Shown in pieces: positions 49,471 to 63,000 of a stretch of DNA of 64,000 nt. Position 1 is the first letter of the stretch, and each line of letters begins with the position of its first letter. The position numbers and the translations under genes are program-made. Source of the DNA: Nageia nagi (Eukaryota; Pinophyta); assembly GCA_050084985.1 (NCBI GenBank), contig JBITNC010000001.1:105648001-105712000 (forward strand), given 5' to 3'. The notes below the pieces were generated by a model. The model was not told where the DNA came from. It made no database searches and saw only the letters and a program-made list of their open reading frames with translations.

Positions 49471-49787
49471 GCACCTAAAGCGATATAAGACCGCAAGCGT
49501 GGGACAGTGATTATTTTTGAAAAAAAATATGATTTTGTACACATATTGTAAATAGTGTGCCGTTTGTATTTATTTCAAGTTATCATTATGGTTGTCAGTT
49601 ATTTATTAGTAACTTAGTGGTAGTTGTACTTTTACACTAGTAGAATTGAAGTTTCCAAAAGGGTATGGAAAATCAAATCTCGGAGTTCCTGAAAAGAGCG
49701 CATAATATCAAATCAGTTATTAATGCTACCATCTATGAGGATATTGTGCGCGTTCCAAGAGATTGTGCATCAATCAANNNNNNNNNN

Positions 49788-49877
49788 NNNNNNNNNNNNN
49801 NNNNNNNNNNNNNNNNNNNNNNNNNNNNNNNNNNNNNNNNNNNNNNNNNNNNNNNNNNNNNNNNNNNNNNNNNNNNN
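49788..49877. other. Assembly gap (90 N)
   Basis: A run of N in the G2 tail. The true length is unknown. Frames that cross it are meaningless. Confidence 1.
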
Positions 49878-50385
49878 CAAATAAGATGCTGAATAGCCTC
49901 TCGAATGAAAAGCTACAGTCTTATAATGTTGGTGATCGAGTGGAGCTCATGTCAGCAATTGACTACCCAATGAGGGGAAATGGGTTTGTTAGGAGATCAA
50001 GAGTAATATCCTGCACTAGACATAAGAAATGGAAAGCATAAAGTTAGAGATTCAGGGATTAAATGCATCCAAAGTCCCAGAGTTATGGAGAAGCGATGGC
50101 TCGCTTGTCCCTAAAGCTGAGTTTTTGAGTGGTTTACAGAGCAGGATTAAAAGCACTAATGACATTGATATGCTCCTAGTTTCATTTGATGAAACCAATT
50201 TGATAAAATTCTTCAATTCTTTGGCAGATAGCGGCTTTCACATTTAGCAATTATTGAGAAAATATGCTCATGTGTCTTATGAAATTTTGAACACTACAGC
50301 TTTAGCCCATGTAAGGCTAAAGGATTTTTCTAGGATCCCCACAGACTGGAGTAAGGTTCAGCAACTCCTGAGTATACAAAACTAA
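49878..50385 (+). pseudogene. Extra ORF after integrase in gypsy G2, unrecognised
   Basis: Two overlapping open stretches lie between the integrase and the 3' LTR. Frame 2 runs from the gap to 50041 (Y-N-V-G-D-R-V-E-L). Frame 1 runs from the ATG at 50029 through L-E-I-Q-G-L-N-A-S-K-V-P-E-L-W to a stop at 50245, then on through one stop to D-W-S-K-V-Q-Q-L-L-S near 50380. Both have soluble-protein composition, with no membrane segment or signal peptide, so it is not an obvious env. It may be a separate accessory ORF of the family, frameshifted here, or captured host sequence. The gap hides its start. I do not recognise it. Confidence 0.4.
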
Positions 50386-50473
50386 AGTCTGATTCTTTGA
50401 TTCATTTAAATAAGATTTTGGGTTCTAAAATTTCTTTATAATTGGTGAAATTTTCCCACAGATGTTGCCAAAA

Positions 50474-52267
50474 TGTATATTAATACATAATCAATACTCC
50501 AAGGTTTTTTGAAAGTATGATCACTTTTGGAGGTGACGTAAGCTAAGCATAATCACAATGGGTTTTAAGAACCATTTTCAAAATTAATTACTTCATTATG
50601 AAAGAAGAAAAGCCCCTCGAAGTTAATGTTGAGTAACCTGGGTTCTGGAAGAGATGATGTCAGCAATTTTAGGCCTTAACCCAAAACTGGATCCCGAAAG
50701 TGATGAGGTTAGCGAGGAGTGATCAAATAGCTGGAGCCGATGAGTAAAACATTCTAGAAGTATGAAGATGATGTCATAGGGAGGATGATGTTCACAATTT
50801 TGAATGAAACTAGGTCCCAGAAGTGATGAGGTCAACAAGGGGAATTAATAAGTCGGGGTCAGTAAATAAAGCATTCCGAAATGAAATGACGACTTCATAG
50901 AAGAAAGGCTAAAGCTCAGTTGTGGAAAAGCCCAGATTCAAGAGAAAGTGAGTAAAACATTCTGAAAGTATGAAGATGACATCACAGGGAGAATAATGTT
51001 CACATTTTTTAATGAAACCAGGTCCCGAAAGTGATGAGGTCAGTAAGAGATAATCGAAGAAGCTAGAGCCCATAAATTAAGTGTTCTAGAAGTAAAGCAT
51101 TGTGGAATAAGACGATGACATCATAGAGGATAAGATAGTCACATTTTGGTAAAGATCAGGTTTCAAAGATGATGAGGTCAGTAAGGGGTGATTAAAAGGT
51201 CAGAGTCAGTAGATAAAGCATTTCGAAATGAAATGATAAAAGCTCAGTTGTGGAAAAGCTCAGGTTTCAGAGAAAGTGAGTAGAGAATTCTAGAAGTATG
51301 AAGATGACATCACGGGTAGGATAATGTTCACATTTTTGAATGAAACTGGGTCCCAGAAGTGATGAGGTCAGTAAGGAGTGATCAAATAGCTAGAACCAGT
51401 GAATAGAGCATTTCAGAATGTAGAGATGAGAACAGTAAAGAGAGATCAAATAGCTAGAGCTAGTAAATAGAATATCCCAGAAGAGACAAGGATAGCGAGA
51501 AGTCAGATCACAGTCATCAAGAAGCCATATCATTAGTAATCTACCTAGTTTTGTAATATTCTACCAAGTGGCGTATGTAGGTAGTATCAGTTAAAAGAAG
51601 GCTAGAATCTTGAAGTCATTTTGTAAATGTTTCTATTCTGCAATTCTTGTAACTGTTGTTGCTGCAGTATAAGTATATGAAAATAAAGTGAAAGAAGGGT
51701 CGAAAGCCCTAGTATTGCTCTTTACATTTGTTCTCGAAGACCTGTAGTTTTTATCAGTATTATGATACCATCTTGACCTTTCTTATCTAGCACTCGTAAT
51801 TGTCATTCTTAATTTGGTTACATCATGGCAGCTTGTCTTGTTTCCTGAATGGTAATTGCGAGCTGCTAGTATAACTATGTCTGCTACATGGTAGAGTAAA
51901 GCTGGGAAACTATTAGAGAGTGAGAGCTTGTACCGTAGCTGCTACACTAGATTTAGACCAAGGTTTCATACACTGTGAAAGCCCACGTTGAACTAGTGAT
52001 CCACCTTTACTTTCTCTCTTGTTACCCTAATCCTTTTTTAATAAATTCCTTGCACTCTACTCCTTTTTATTTTCTTTCCTGTTACCTTAAGCCTTTTGCT
52101 TAAATTCCTTGCACTCTACTCTTTTTATTTTCTTTCCTGTTACTTCTCCTCACCCAATGTATAAGGAACCGGCCTTCTTCGGAGATCAGACTATCACCAT
52201 AGTCTATTCTTGATTTACTTTGGTTAAGATTGTTCATGGCGCATATATTACACAATCCTAGTCAACA
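50474..52267 (+). repeat. 3' LTR of gypsy G2
   Basis: The LTR starts TGTATATTAATACATAATC and ends TCCTAGTCAACA. It is 1794 bases long against 1267 in G1, mainly through extra tandem units (GATGAGGT cores near 50703, 50824, 51033, 51171 and 51359). A duplicated TTTTCTTTCCTGTTACC block lies near 52070-52140. No polypurine tract is obvious immediately before it. Confidence 0.9.
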
Positions 52268-54560
52268 GGTTGTAACGATTGTAAGGTATACATAAAATGG
52301 GTTTTCTAAAAAAGGCCCATATACATACATGTATGCAAAATGTGAAAAAAATGCACAAAGCTCAAGAATATGAGCATAATTGTGTAATGATAAATCTCAA
52401 TAATAATGTAATAATATTCGCTCATGCTATTAAAGTATTACAAACATGCTTTTTCCAACTTACCACTTTTGAAGTAGTTTTTGATATTTTCTTAAATTAT
52501 AGTGTTTCATCATGCACTCATTTTACACCTAATAAATGCATCTACTTAAAAGTCTCTATATTATTTCATTTTGTACATATATTACACTCATAAGATTAAT
52601 CATTATACATGAAATATTGATATACTTGGACATGTAAGCTATCTTGAGAGAGCTTTGAACGTCACTACCAAAATACCCATAAACCATGAATTAGATATGT
52701 ACATGTGTGTACTTGGTTCTTATAAATCAAATGTTGTGGCTCATGTAGGATATCTTGAGAATCACCTACCAAACATGGTATAAAGTATTTTTGTTCATCT
52801 ATACCTATGTCTACAAGACAAAATCATATCATATACTATTATGGTGTATAATGATTGCATGGAATGCACAAAGTGGGTTTTTTAAAAAAGGCCCATAAAA
52901 ATGTATGCAATATGTGGAAGAATACACAAGACTTGGGAATTGTTCAATAAGATGCATGATGTAAATAATTTAATAGTTTGAATTGATTATATGATACACG
53001 TAAAATAGATTTTTTGGAAAAGATCGATACACATGTATGCAAAATGTGGAAGAATATATGAGGCTTAGGAGTTGTTTGACAAAATGCATAATGCAAATAG
53101 TTTTATGGTCTAGAATGATTGTGGGATACACATAAAATATATTTTATAGAAGATATGTATGTAAAATATTAAAGAATGCATAAGTCTTGGGAATTATTTC
53201 ATAAGATGCATGATGAAAACATAGTTTCTTATAATGCAATTATCAAAGGATATACAATTCATTACTACAACAAGGATGCCCTTAAGTTGTTTAACCTATT
53301 GACTCATCTAAGTTTATTGCATGGTTACATTATAAATAATATTGAAGCATAATGGTGATATATTTATTGAGAGCTTGTAAATGTAGCTAGCTTTGACTTA
53401 TCTAATTCATGATGTTTTGAACACATTATCCTAAGGGAAATACAACCAACCTTTCCATATTATTGTGCTTATTATGGAGGTAAGATAACATAGCATTTAA
53501 ATTTCTATGTTGAACATTTGTTAAGTATAACATGCTTATTTTTTCTAAATTAACACTTTTGGACTACTTTTTGATACTTTCTTAAAGTATAGTGTTTCAT
53601 CATGTAGCCAGTTCTACATCTGATAATTGCATATGCTTAAAAGTATCAACAAGTATTTCATTTTATGCATATCTTGCAATCATAGGATTAATTATTATGC
53701 ATGCATTGTTGACCTTCTTGTCATGTAGGCTATCTTTAGGGAGCTTTGAACTTCACTACCAAAAATACCCATAAACCTTTGAATTGGGTGTGTGCATGTG
53801 TCTATTTAGTTCTTGTAAATTGAGTGTTGTGATTCATACAAGCTATCATTAGGGAGATTTGAACTTTATTGCTAAAATATCCAAAACACTAAATTGGATG
53901 TGTGGATGTGTCTACTTGGTGAATGTAAATTGAATGTTATGATTTGAGAAGGATATATTGAGGAAGATTTGAACTTCATTACAAAAATACCCATAAACCC
54001 TGAATTGGGTATGTAGATGTGTCTACTTGGTGCTCATAAATTGAATATTGTGTTTTTTTTCAAGCCATGGAATCTTTTAACTTTCATTACTAAAATACCC
54101 ATAAACCCTAAATTAGGTGTGTAGATGTGTTTTTGCTGTGATTGTAAATCAAACATTGTGGATTTTGCAAATAAAGTTTCATAATTTTCAATGATTGTGT
54201 GATACACAAAAGAGGTTTTCTAAAAAGGGACCATATATATATGAATATGTGGAAGAATAAAATAAGACTCAAGATTTTTTTAATAAGATGCATGATGAAA
54301 AACATAGTTTCATGGTCTTAAATGATTGCATGATACATAAAATGGGTTTTTTTAAAAAGCACATAGACACATGAAACATGTGGAAGAATACATAAGACCC
54401 AAGACAAGTTTGATAAGATGCATGATATAAATGTAATTTCATAATCTATAATGATTCTAAGATTCACATATTTTCTAAAAGAATGCATAAAAATACAAAG
54501 TATGGTCATATATGTAGAATGTATAAGAATGCTTAAGTCATAAATTGAAATACCTGCTTG
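52268..54560 (+). pseudogene. Decayed PPR (PLS-class) gene, rearranged and repeated
   Basis: This is a relic of an RNA-binding organellar pentatricopeptide protein. Several copies of a unit read as M-Y-A-K-C-G-R-M-H, A-R-E-L-F-D-K-M-H-D (52310-52380, 52905-52960, 53030-53095, 53155-53210, 54240-54300, 54365-54425). A segment at 53220-53300 reads S-Y-N-A-I-I-K-G-Y-T, D-A-L-K-L-F-N, the PPR consensus. Others read V-D-L-L-G/V-x and I-P-I-N-P-E-L-G, M-C-L-L-G-A, which is the E motif behind the last PPR. E-like units occur near 52640, 53745, 53850, 53960 and 54075, although a PPR gene normally has one. Stops and frame changes are everywhere. The relic begins directly at the G2 LTR edge. Confidence 0.8.
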
Positions 54561-57000
54561 CACATGGTCTTGCCTCATATCCTCTAGTCTTGAATCGTAT
54601 CCTCTAGACACACTGCATCTCCTTGTGTCTAGTCTCATCATGTATCCTCTCATGTTGTCTCCCCTCTCATCTCTCATATCACCAATACATAAAATATCCC
54701 TCTCTCCTCTAACCCTAAGCTTGAAAAACTCAAAATGATGAAAATATTCCAAGTAACCTGCCTAAGCTCTTTGCTAGTACCTTTTTTTTATTTTTTCTTT
54801 TTTCACTAAGGGGAAATTTTTTACTACCCTAGAAATAGTTTTTAGGGAAGCTTAAAATCATCCCATGAAAACTACCACTAAAACTTAGAAAATGGGTGGT
54901 TTTAAATTACCCTATCAAAATTACCTCAAATAAGCCAACCCCAAAGCCTATTTTTGATCTACTAATCATTCATGAAACTTGATGAGAATATTATATGAAT
55001 AGTTAAAATGATATATATGATAAGATAAGAGATGTGAGTATTGAATAAATTATGAAAAATGATGATATTTGATGAGATCTTCATAGAAATGATAAGGATG
55101 AGAGATGTGAAGATTAAATATCTTGATGATATTTGATGAGATATGATAGAAATGATAGGGATGAGAGATGTAAAGATTGAATTTCTTAATTGGATTACCA
55201 TGTTGATCAAATGCATACATTGAACTAGCTTATATGTTATTTTTGTCATAAGGTTTCCATGATGGTGTATCATTTAATGCCCAAAAAAATAAAAGCTAAA
55301 GGGGTAATATTGAATGCAATATGATATATAACTAAAAATGTAATCTTATATGATATGCAACCTATTATATATGATATGAAAATATATTTTATATGTAAAG
55401 CAACAAATTATGAGAGGTTAGGTGATGGTCCAACCACCACCACTATCATCATAATCATTTTTACACTCTTATTTTAGATATTGAAATGGTCTTATTTCAT
55501 TTTTCTTTTGAGTTTTAATTTGGTATTCAAAATAAATAAGAAGTTCCTATCATTGAACTTCAAATGCATTATAAAATATTTTACTAGTGATGAATTTATT
55601 AGGGGCTTTAATTTTAATTTTATATTCTTTCATTAACAAATTGTTTTTATTGATAACTTTCTAAAATTGAATCCTAACTAGATCTATGATGTGGATGTTG
55701 TGATTACAATACTTTACTTTATTAACATAATTGATTTTTAGTACTTGTTGCAATATTCCTAAACAATACAATTATTATTTAATTGGAATGTTAATTATTG
55801 TATGACGTTAAAATTGTTTCTATTTTTATGAGTGTTAAATATTACCTATATTTTTTTGTTCTAATTATTGTAATTGAAGTTTTGAATATTTTTAAGATAT
55901 GGTTATAATATTTAATTCCCTATTTATGGTCATTTAATTATTTCTATATTCAAAACTAGAATGTTATCATTATTAGTCTTGATTAATGTTAAAGAAATAT
56001 TTTCTTGAATTATTTGTATATAATGTTCTCTCATAGGGATTTTAAATCATTATTCTAGTTCTTTTTTGAAAGATTTTATTTTGAATAATTCATAATATTT
56101 CTTATTTATATATAGATTTGTATTAATGCTTAACATTAAAAAAGGATTGTATAACATATGTTCTTTTATTTTCTTGAATTAACATTGAAATGATAAATTC
56201 TCAAATACAATATCATATACATAAAATTCATTTATAATATCAAGACTTAAATATTCCTCATAGCCTATTTTGGTAATATAATCATCATCATCATCATCAT
56301 CATCACCATCATCACGATTATCATTATCATTCTCATAATTTTCTATGATTGGTATATCATTTTCTTTAAGCATTTCTTTATCTTGATTTAATTCATCATG
56401 AGATTTCAATATATCACTTATCATATTCCATATTACATAAAATCATCCTCTACTTGGCCATGATAAAATGCAAGATCTGGAGTTTAGGGAAAAATTCAAT
56501 AAATATGATAAAATATGATTTTTTAAACCATGGAAAGTTAAAAATAATTTGATAGAATATATATTTATGATGTAGGGCAAGCTTTATGATGCTAGAAGAT
56601 ACCAAATTCAAGAAAATAATTTTTAAAATATAGGTTTTTACGTAAAATATTTTATTTATAAATTGAAAACCTATAAAAAAAACTTGATAAAAATGAATGC
56701 TATAAACTCATTTTTTTCTCAAAAGGTTATTTACTATGATGAATTGTGATTTTGGGAAGTTTTATGATAAAATAAGTCACTAAATTCTTTGCAAATATTT
56801 TCTAGATCTAGGTCTTTTTCTAAAATTATTTTCTTCAAAAATAAAATTCTCTAAATTTTTCAATGAATTCCAAATAATAAATTTAATAATTTTGTATATA
56901 ATTATTAAATTTAAAGAGTAATTACAATATAGGACTTTCAATTAGGAACTCCAAAGAAGATATGATGCCCTAAAACTAAAATTCTAAGGTTTATAAGATA
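54561..57000. other. AT-rich region without genes
   Basis: It contains two to three short tandem copies of a roughly 75-base GATGATATTTGATGAGAT-type unit at about 55020-55190 and a CAT microsatellite near 56281. No coding region is supported. Confidence 0.5.
56279..56330. repeat. (CAT)n microsatellite, imperfect
   Basis: An ATC/CAT trinucleotide run with a few interruptions. It produces a poly(Asp) - strand frame at 56179-56424 that should not be taken as a gene. Confidence 0.9.
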
Positions 57001-57600
57001 TGGATGGGTTCACCAAAAATGTAAATAATAAATAATGATTGTGATTAATAAATAAATACAGTTAAATATTACCTACATGATATAATAACATTAAGATTTA
57101 AGAAATATAAGTAAAATATTATGCACCTAATCATAATCATATTAAAATGATATAAGTTTGTTGAAATATGGATTGAATTAGATCCATGGAAAATACGATT
57201 TAGATATGCAATGCTTTGGATCTAGGTTCATCATCACTTAGATCTCATGCTCTATCTCTCTTTGAACAATAATATCAATTTTGTGTCTAAATTAAATCAA
57301 TTTCATCAATGACATTACAATCATATGCTAACTACATTGATTCCACCCTTATTGTTGCATTAGATCATGTACATAAAATAGAAAGTATTTGAAACCTAGA
57401 GAGCATAACAAATTCTTAGATAAGTGGTGTCAAAAGGCATCAAAGAGTAGTATTATGGGGTTTATGATTCTATTAGTTGACCTATCTAAATTGGGTGAGG
57501 ATTTGATAGGGAGTACTATGCCTTCTCCTTTTATACTTTTCAAGATAACAGAAAATTATTATTATTTGACATACTAAGAATATGCAATAATAATGATAAT
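57001..57600 (-). repeat. Possible LTR fragment related to the small LTR element
   Basis: GGTTCACCAAAAA followed by TGTAAATAATAAATAATGA (57007-57037) closely parallels the primer-site and LTR junction at 5042-5072. On the - strand this reads LTR end, then TGGTGAACCCATCCA, a good tRNA-3'-end complement. Further right, a TTCTTAGATAAGTGGTGT stretch (57414) recalls the corresponding part of the small element's LTR (near 5475). The other LTR end and a partner were not found. Confidence 0.35.
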
Positions 57601-58656
57601 ATCAAGATAATTCTATGACATGTAATACTAATTATATTCTAAATAAAATTATAGATATAATCATGATTATTAGATATTATCATTGATTAGTAAAGTATCT
57701 ATACATTAGTCTTGATATTTGCATCATTTAAATAATATTTTAATTAGATACCATAAATATAATTTTATAATAAATATAAAATTAGTTTTAGTTATCTAAA
57801 ACTATACTTGAAATACTATATTCACCAATTTACTATAATCTATGTATAAGCTCCTTATATTATCCCTTGTATATTCATTATAACACACTAAGTTCTTTCA
57901 ACTATTATTGAGATCTAAAAAGTTGCAATGATATTCAACCACATAATCCATAATGGACATATCTATAATTTATTCATATATACATGCTTGAAGTTTCTTT
58001 ATTTATCATTAATTTCTCAATAAAATAAACTCTCTTATTAGATATATAATATTTAGTTTCTTTTATTGTTTATCAACAACATCACTAGTATTTTACTAGT
58101 TGTACTTAAGGTTTATTGTAAACTTTATGTAATTCATCTTTTAGAAATAATCATATTATTTTTAGAATATTAATACATTGTATTTATTAATACATGACTA
58201 ACTTGTCATAAATTTAAGAGAATTTATTTCTATTCATTTATAACTCTAACAAGCTTTCTTATTCAAAAATTCTTACCTCAAAAATATAGTCATTTTCATA
58301 AAATAATATTTTTTAACAGCTTACAATTCTTAAATATTTTTATGATCTTATAGGCCACAAATTTCCAAATATTAGGTTGTATATTTTGACTTTATAATAT
58401 ATTATCCTTTGGAAAATGTTACTACATTATGCTTTCTATGTTATTTTGCTATGTTATGCTCCTTAAAGTAATGTTATATTACTATTTATTTTATTTTATT
58501 AACAACATTCTTTAAAATAATTAATACTTGTCAAATTATTTCATTGAATATATTTTAGTAATGGTTAAAAAAATAAATAAAAGTTCCTATTTCTACATTT
58601 TAAGTTGATATATGGATATAAAGTTGTATTAAATAAAAAATAAGCCTTCTAAAATT

Positions 58657-58739
<83 letters not shown>

Positions 58740-59131
58740 CATCTTATTAAAGATAAAATATAATTCAATATTTTGATATTCATTAGCAATCTCTTACAAG
58801 GAAATTTGAATAATCTAAAATGGATTAATATTTACTTAATTATATCCATGTAAAATTATAGTATATTAATTATATATACATTAAAAATAAAGTCATTTTT
58901 CTAAAATTTTATTCCTTTTTTCATATAATCCTCTCTAAAATTTTTAAAAAAATGGATTTGTATTTTGAAAGTTATGACCATCTATTTTTTTTTATACGGG
59001 TCCCACCTTGCCACCTTGGTTGTATGCAACCAATTTCTCTTACTTGCACTTCCTTTCTCTACTCACACTTTAGTGTTGATCTAATTGGGATCTCTTTCTG
59101 TAACTTGCACTTATGGAGGTTAATCCAACTT
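57601..59131. other. AT-rich region without genes
   Basis: Very AT-rich sequence ending with a TA microsatellite and a short GC-richer segment. No feature is supported beyond the microsatellite. Confidence 0.5.
58653..58740. repeat. (TTA)n/(TA)n compound microsatellite
   Basis: About six ATT units run into about 34 TA units with one phase slip near 58714. Confidence 0.95.
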
Positions 59132-60095
59132 TGTAATATACCCATTTTTTAGGTTTTTTACCATTTCACTTATGATAAAGGGGAACATTAAATTAGGTGT
59201 GATTTTGTCTAATTTGGTAGGATTTAGTTAAAATGTAAATTCCACTTAGAGACTTAATAAAATCTCTAATTATGGAATAAATGGATCTTTTATTTATTTT
59301 ATTTTGTATTTAGTTAATTACTAAATGCCAATAATGATGTATTTGTAATACCAAGGTAATTATATTTGTAAATGCAATATTTGTCTTCTTAAAAGAGGTT
59401 TTCCATATTTTAAACTTAATGATTGTAATATTGGCATTTAATGTATCTGTAGTCATTCATGCTCTCCTCTTTGAGGTAGAACATCCCCTTAGATGATTGC
59501 ATTGATTATGAGGTCATTTAGAGCTTCAAGGTTAGATGTGGTACTAAAAAAGAGGAATCTTACACCTTGAGGTATGGGAAGACTCCCATACTTGGAGGTT
59601 GGGCATCTAGAAGCTTATTTCACCCCCACATTGGAAGATTAGGTATCCCAAGGATCCATGTCATCTCTCTTGGATATTGGACCTTCAAAACTGATCCCAA
59701 GGTGCCTTGGTATCACCCACTCTTTGACATTGGCATTTTTGGACCTTATATGTGATTTAATTAATCCCAAGGCTCCCCATAATGGAAGTTGCACACATGA
59801 GCACACAGATCACATATCTCTACCATTGGATCATCTCAATGGAAGATTAGAAGATGATCACCCTCACTTATAAAAGGAGGACTCTTATGAGATATTTTGA
59901 TTATTGATATTAAACCCCTTTTTTGGATTGAGTGTGAGAACTCTTTCTTCACCACTTGTAGGGTAACAAGAATTTGAGGTATTGAGGTGAGAGGAGGTTA
60001 ACCTCAAATTTACTTCATTCATATTGAGAGGAATGCTATTAGTTACATAATAGTTGCTACAAAGGACACCTAGTTTGCACCTCACTGCTTCTACA
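59132..60095 (+). repeat. Candidate LTR, 964 bases, with TATA box
   Basis: The segment begins TGTAATATACCC and ends CTTCTACA (TGTA...TACA termini). Right after it comes ATTGGTGAGGCC, which looks like a primer-binding site. TATAAAAG at 59869-59876, in a CCTCACT-TATAAAAGG-AGGAC setting, would be its promoter. No partner LTR is in the window, so this could be a solo or 5' LTR whose element continues past 60095, or chance. Confidence 0.35.
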
Positions 60096-63000
60096 ATTGG
60101 TGAGGCCTTAGAGTCATCTAACATAACCCTATTGGAGGTAGTATTAGTACAAGTAAATACTCAAGGTATTTTCTTGTATTATTTTCATATTCGCTCATCA
60201 TGCTAAATTTTGAGTTTTGGGAAGTATTTTTGCAAGTTTGAAATCATATTTTGCATTTCTAGTAAGTTGTTGGAATATTTATGCATTTTTGAGTTTTCTA
60301 ATCAATTTCAAAGCTTGGAGCCAAATTTTCCTCTCCTAGGTACATTTAAGGAGTGATCCCTAGTTCAGCTCATCACACACTTTTATCTTGATCTATCTAT
60401 AATTTCTTTATCTTACTCACTTATGGAGATTTCTTTCACTTCAATCTTGATCTATTCACACTTCAATATAGATCTATCAGCAAGTTCTTCCTCTTATTCA
60501 CACTTCTAAAGGTTACTCACACTTTAGTTTTTATCTATCTATAAGTGCTTGCTCCTATATTTTTGGAGGTTACTCACACTTCAATCTTGATCTATCTATA
60601 GATGTTTTCTCTTATATATAGATCTTAATATATCTCACATATCCTCATGCCTTTAAGTGTGACTACTTGTAAAATGAGTTTTTACTCATATAATAGTGTA
60701 TTATCAAGTGCAAGTAGTTTTTTAAGTGTTTTGAATGTGTATACACTTAAAAATGATTTATTAACTATTTAATAAATCATATTTTAGACTTCTTTATATA
60801 ATAAAAGGAATAATTACAAAAGTCAAGATAAACTTGATATTACAATGCAATACCATGTGCTATGATTAATGTAACATCATTGATCATGGTTCATATTTTA
60901 AAGTATATTGAATATTACAAAGATTATATTATTGCTATAAGTAGGATTTCACTCTTTTTTATGTCCTTGTAGGTTATAAATGGAGGAGTTGGATGTTAAC
61001 ATTCCTATTAGATCTCTCTGATAGGTGGTTTTCCCATACATCATACTTTTGATGTCTCTATATGCCACCTATTCAAGGATTTGTTATACTCTGAGATTTT
61101 ATTACTTGATATAGTTTATGCATGATCTAATTCCATATGTTTTAAGGCACTAATATTGTAGTGCTCATACATTGTAGATACCTTGCTACTTTATGATATA
61201 TGGCATCAGATTTTAAGGGTGATAAACTCTAATCCAAGCAACATAATGTCTTCATATGTTTCCCCTGATCTAGTTTGATCCTTTGCTTATTTATGCTACA
61301 CCTTGAGGATTGTATATATCTTCCTTATATCTAAATAGGATCAAACTTTCATATATTAATCATTATATAATTGAATAAGTGTCATCTTATCAATAGGCTT
61401 ATAATTATTATGTTTTGCCATAATTTAGGATCTATAGAACATTTACAAATTTTAATGCATTCAAGAGATAAATCACGTATCAATGTATTATAATATGTAG
61501 GTAGGTTCTTAGTACCTATTTTTTAATTAAATAAATATAAAAATCTACTGTTTAATGTACATCCAACAAAACTAGAATCATTCCAATCTGAGTTGTATTT
61601 TTAAATCTATGTTGGTTTTATAATTACACTATTTTAGAGTTATTTTTAAACCTAAAATAGAAAAAATGGTATAAAATAATTCTTATAAATTAAAATTAAT
61701 ACTTAATCAATTGTTATAATTTAATGAGCTTTCTTGTCTCTTTTTTTTAATCAAGCTAGAATCATATAAATGGGTTGTGATAATTTTCTCTATGAATACA
61801 TTCAACTTTGATTGGGAATTAATCTTTATCATTAAATTTGTTATACTTTAGCATATATAAATTATAACATAAAGGTTATCATTCATGTTGATCTAGAATC
61901 CAACCATCTAAGAGTTGCATCCACATGCAAGGAGGTGTTGATCTATACAAGTAGTTTATTGGATGGATTGAAGATCATTCCTTAAGAACCTCAAAGGATT
62001 CAATATGTGAGGAACTCAACAAGTTTTTCAAGCAATTCAATTCTTGATGTAAACCAAACAAGAATGATACAATGGATAAAATAGATATCAGTTTGTTTTT
62101 ATCAAACTTTGTGTGAAATAATTTTGAATTGAAAATGGATCAAAATTAAATAAGCTGAGAATTCATATGGAGCAATGCACACACTTGTATTGATAATCAA
62201 AAACACACTATATATTATAGCTATGATCTCTTAGAGATTATATCTAATCTAATATATAGCTATTGTGCTCTTCTAAATTACTTCATATGCTCTACTATAC
62301 TATAAAATTATATAGAAATCCTTAATCACTAGATAACAAGCTTAGGGAATAAAAAATAATATTCTTGTATTATTACACCATAACCATGAACTCAAATAGC
62401 CCCAAAAAATCATACCAAACTTATATAAAATGCCTAAAATATGAATTTTATCATGTAATAGAATAACATAGTCAATTGTACATGTTCAAATAAATGTATC
62501 TATGATCCATCCAATTCACACATGATATGTAGCCAAAATACACATGAACCAAAGCTGAGTTGTTGCCTAACTAAATTCAAACTGAAGTATAATTAAATTT
62601 TATGATCTATAGATAATCATATGTGATCTAAGAAAGTTTCCTATGACCTTATTGAAATGCTTATGATCCTAAACATAATTTTACTATTCTGGATAGCATC
62701 TAAATGATCTCCATTTTGAGCTTGAAATAGGATAATGTGGAAGTCTAGTTTCCAATACAATCCAACCTCTAGTTTTACATAGGTAAATGCTTTCTCCATT
62801 GGAAATGGAGTCCAATAGAAATAAATTAAGGTGTATGAAATAGGAAAGAGAATAGTAGGGTTAGGAAAAGGTTAAGGAAATAGAAAAGGGTAGGGTTAGA
62901 GACCTGAGATGAGGCATATGATGAGTATACATATCCAAATAAACTACTAGGAAATAATGATCAGACTTGATTTAGGTAAAATGAAACCTATTTCATAACC

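Larger units (their letters stand above)
48363..52267 (+). mobile_element. 3' half of gypsy element G2
   Basis: Integrase, a tail shared with G1, a 90-base N gap, an extra ORF and a 3' LTR remain. The LTR differs from the G1 LTR at many positions and is 527 bases longer, and the bases flanking the outer LTR ends (GGAAG left of G1, GGTTG right of G2) do not match. G1 and G2 are therefore not the two ends of one insertion. Confidence 0.8.

Noticed and set aside
49665-50041. Frames crossing the N gap
   Set aside because: Their continuity is artificial. Only the part after 49877 is considered.
35321-52267. One 17 kb gypsy element with a nested copia
   Set aside because: Integrase is present twice with different lesions, LTRs are too different in sequence and length, and flanking bases do not match. 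Two gypsy insertions explain it better.
56179-56424. 81-codon acidic - strand frame
   Set aside because: Its Asp run comes from the CAT microsatellite, and the rest shows no protein family.
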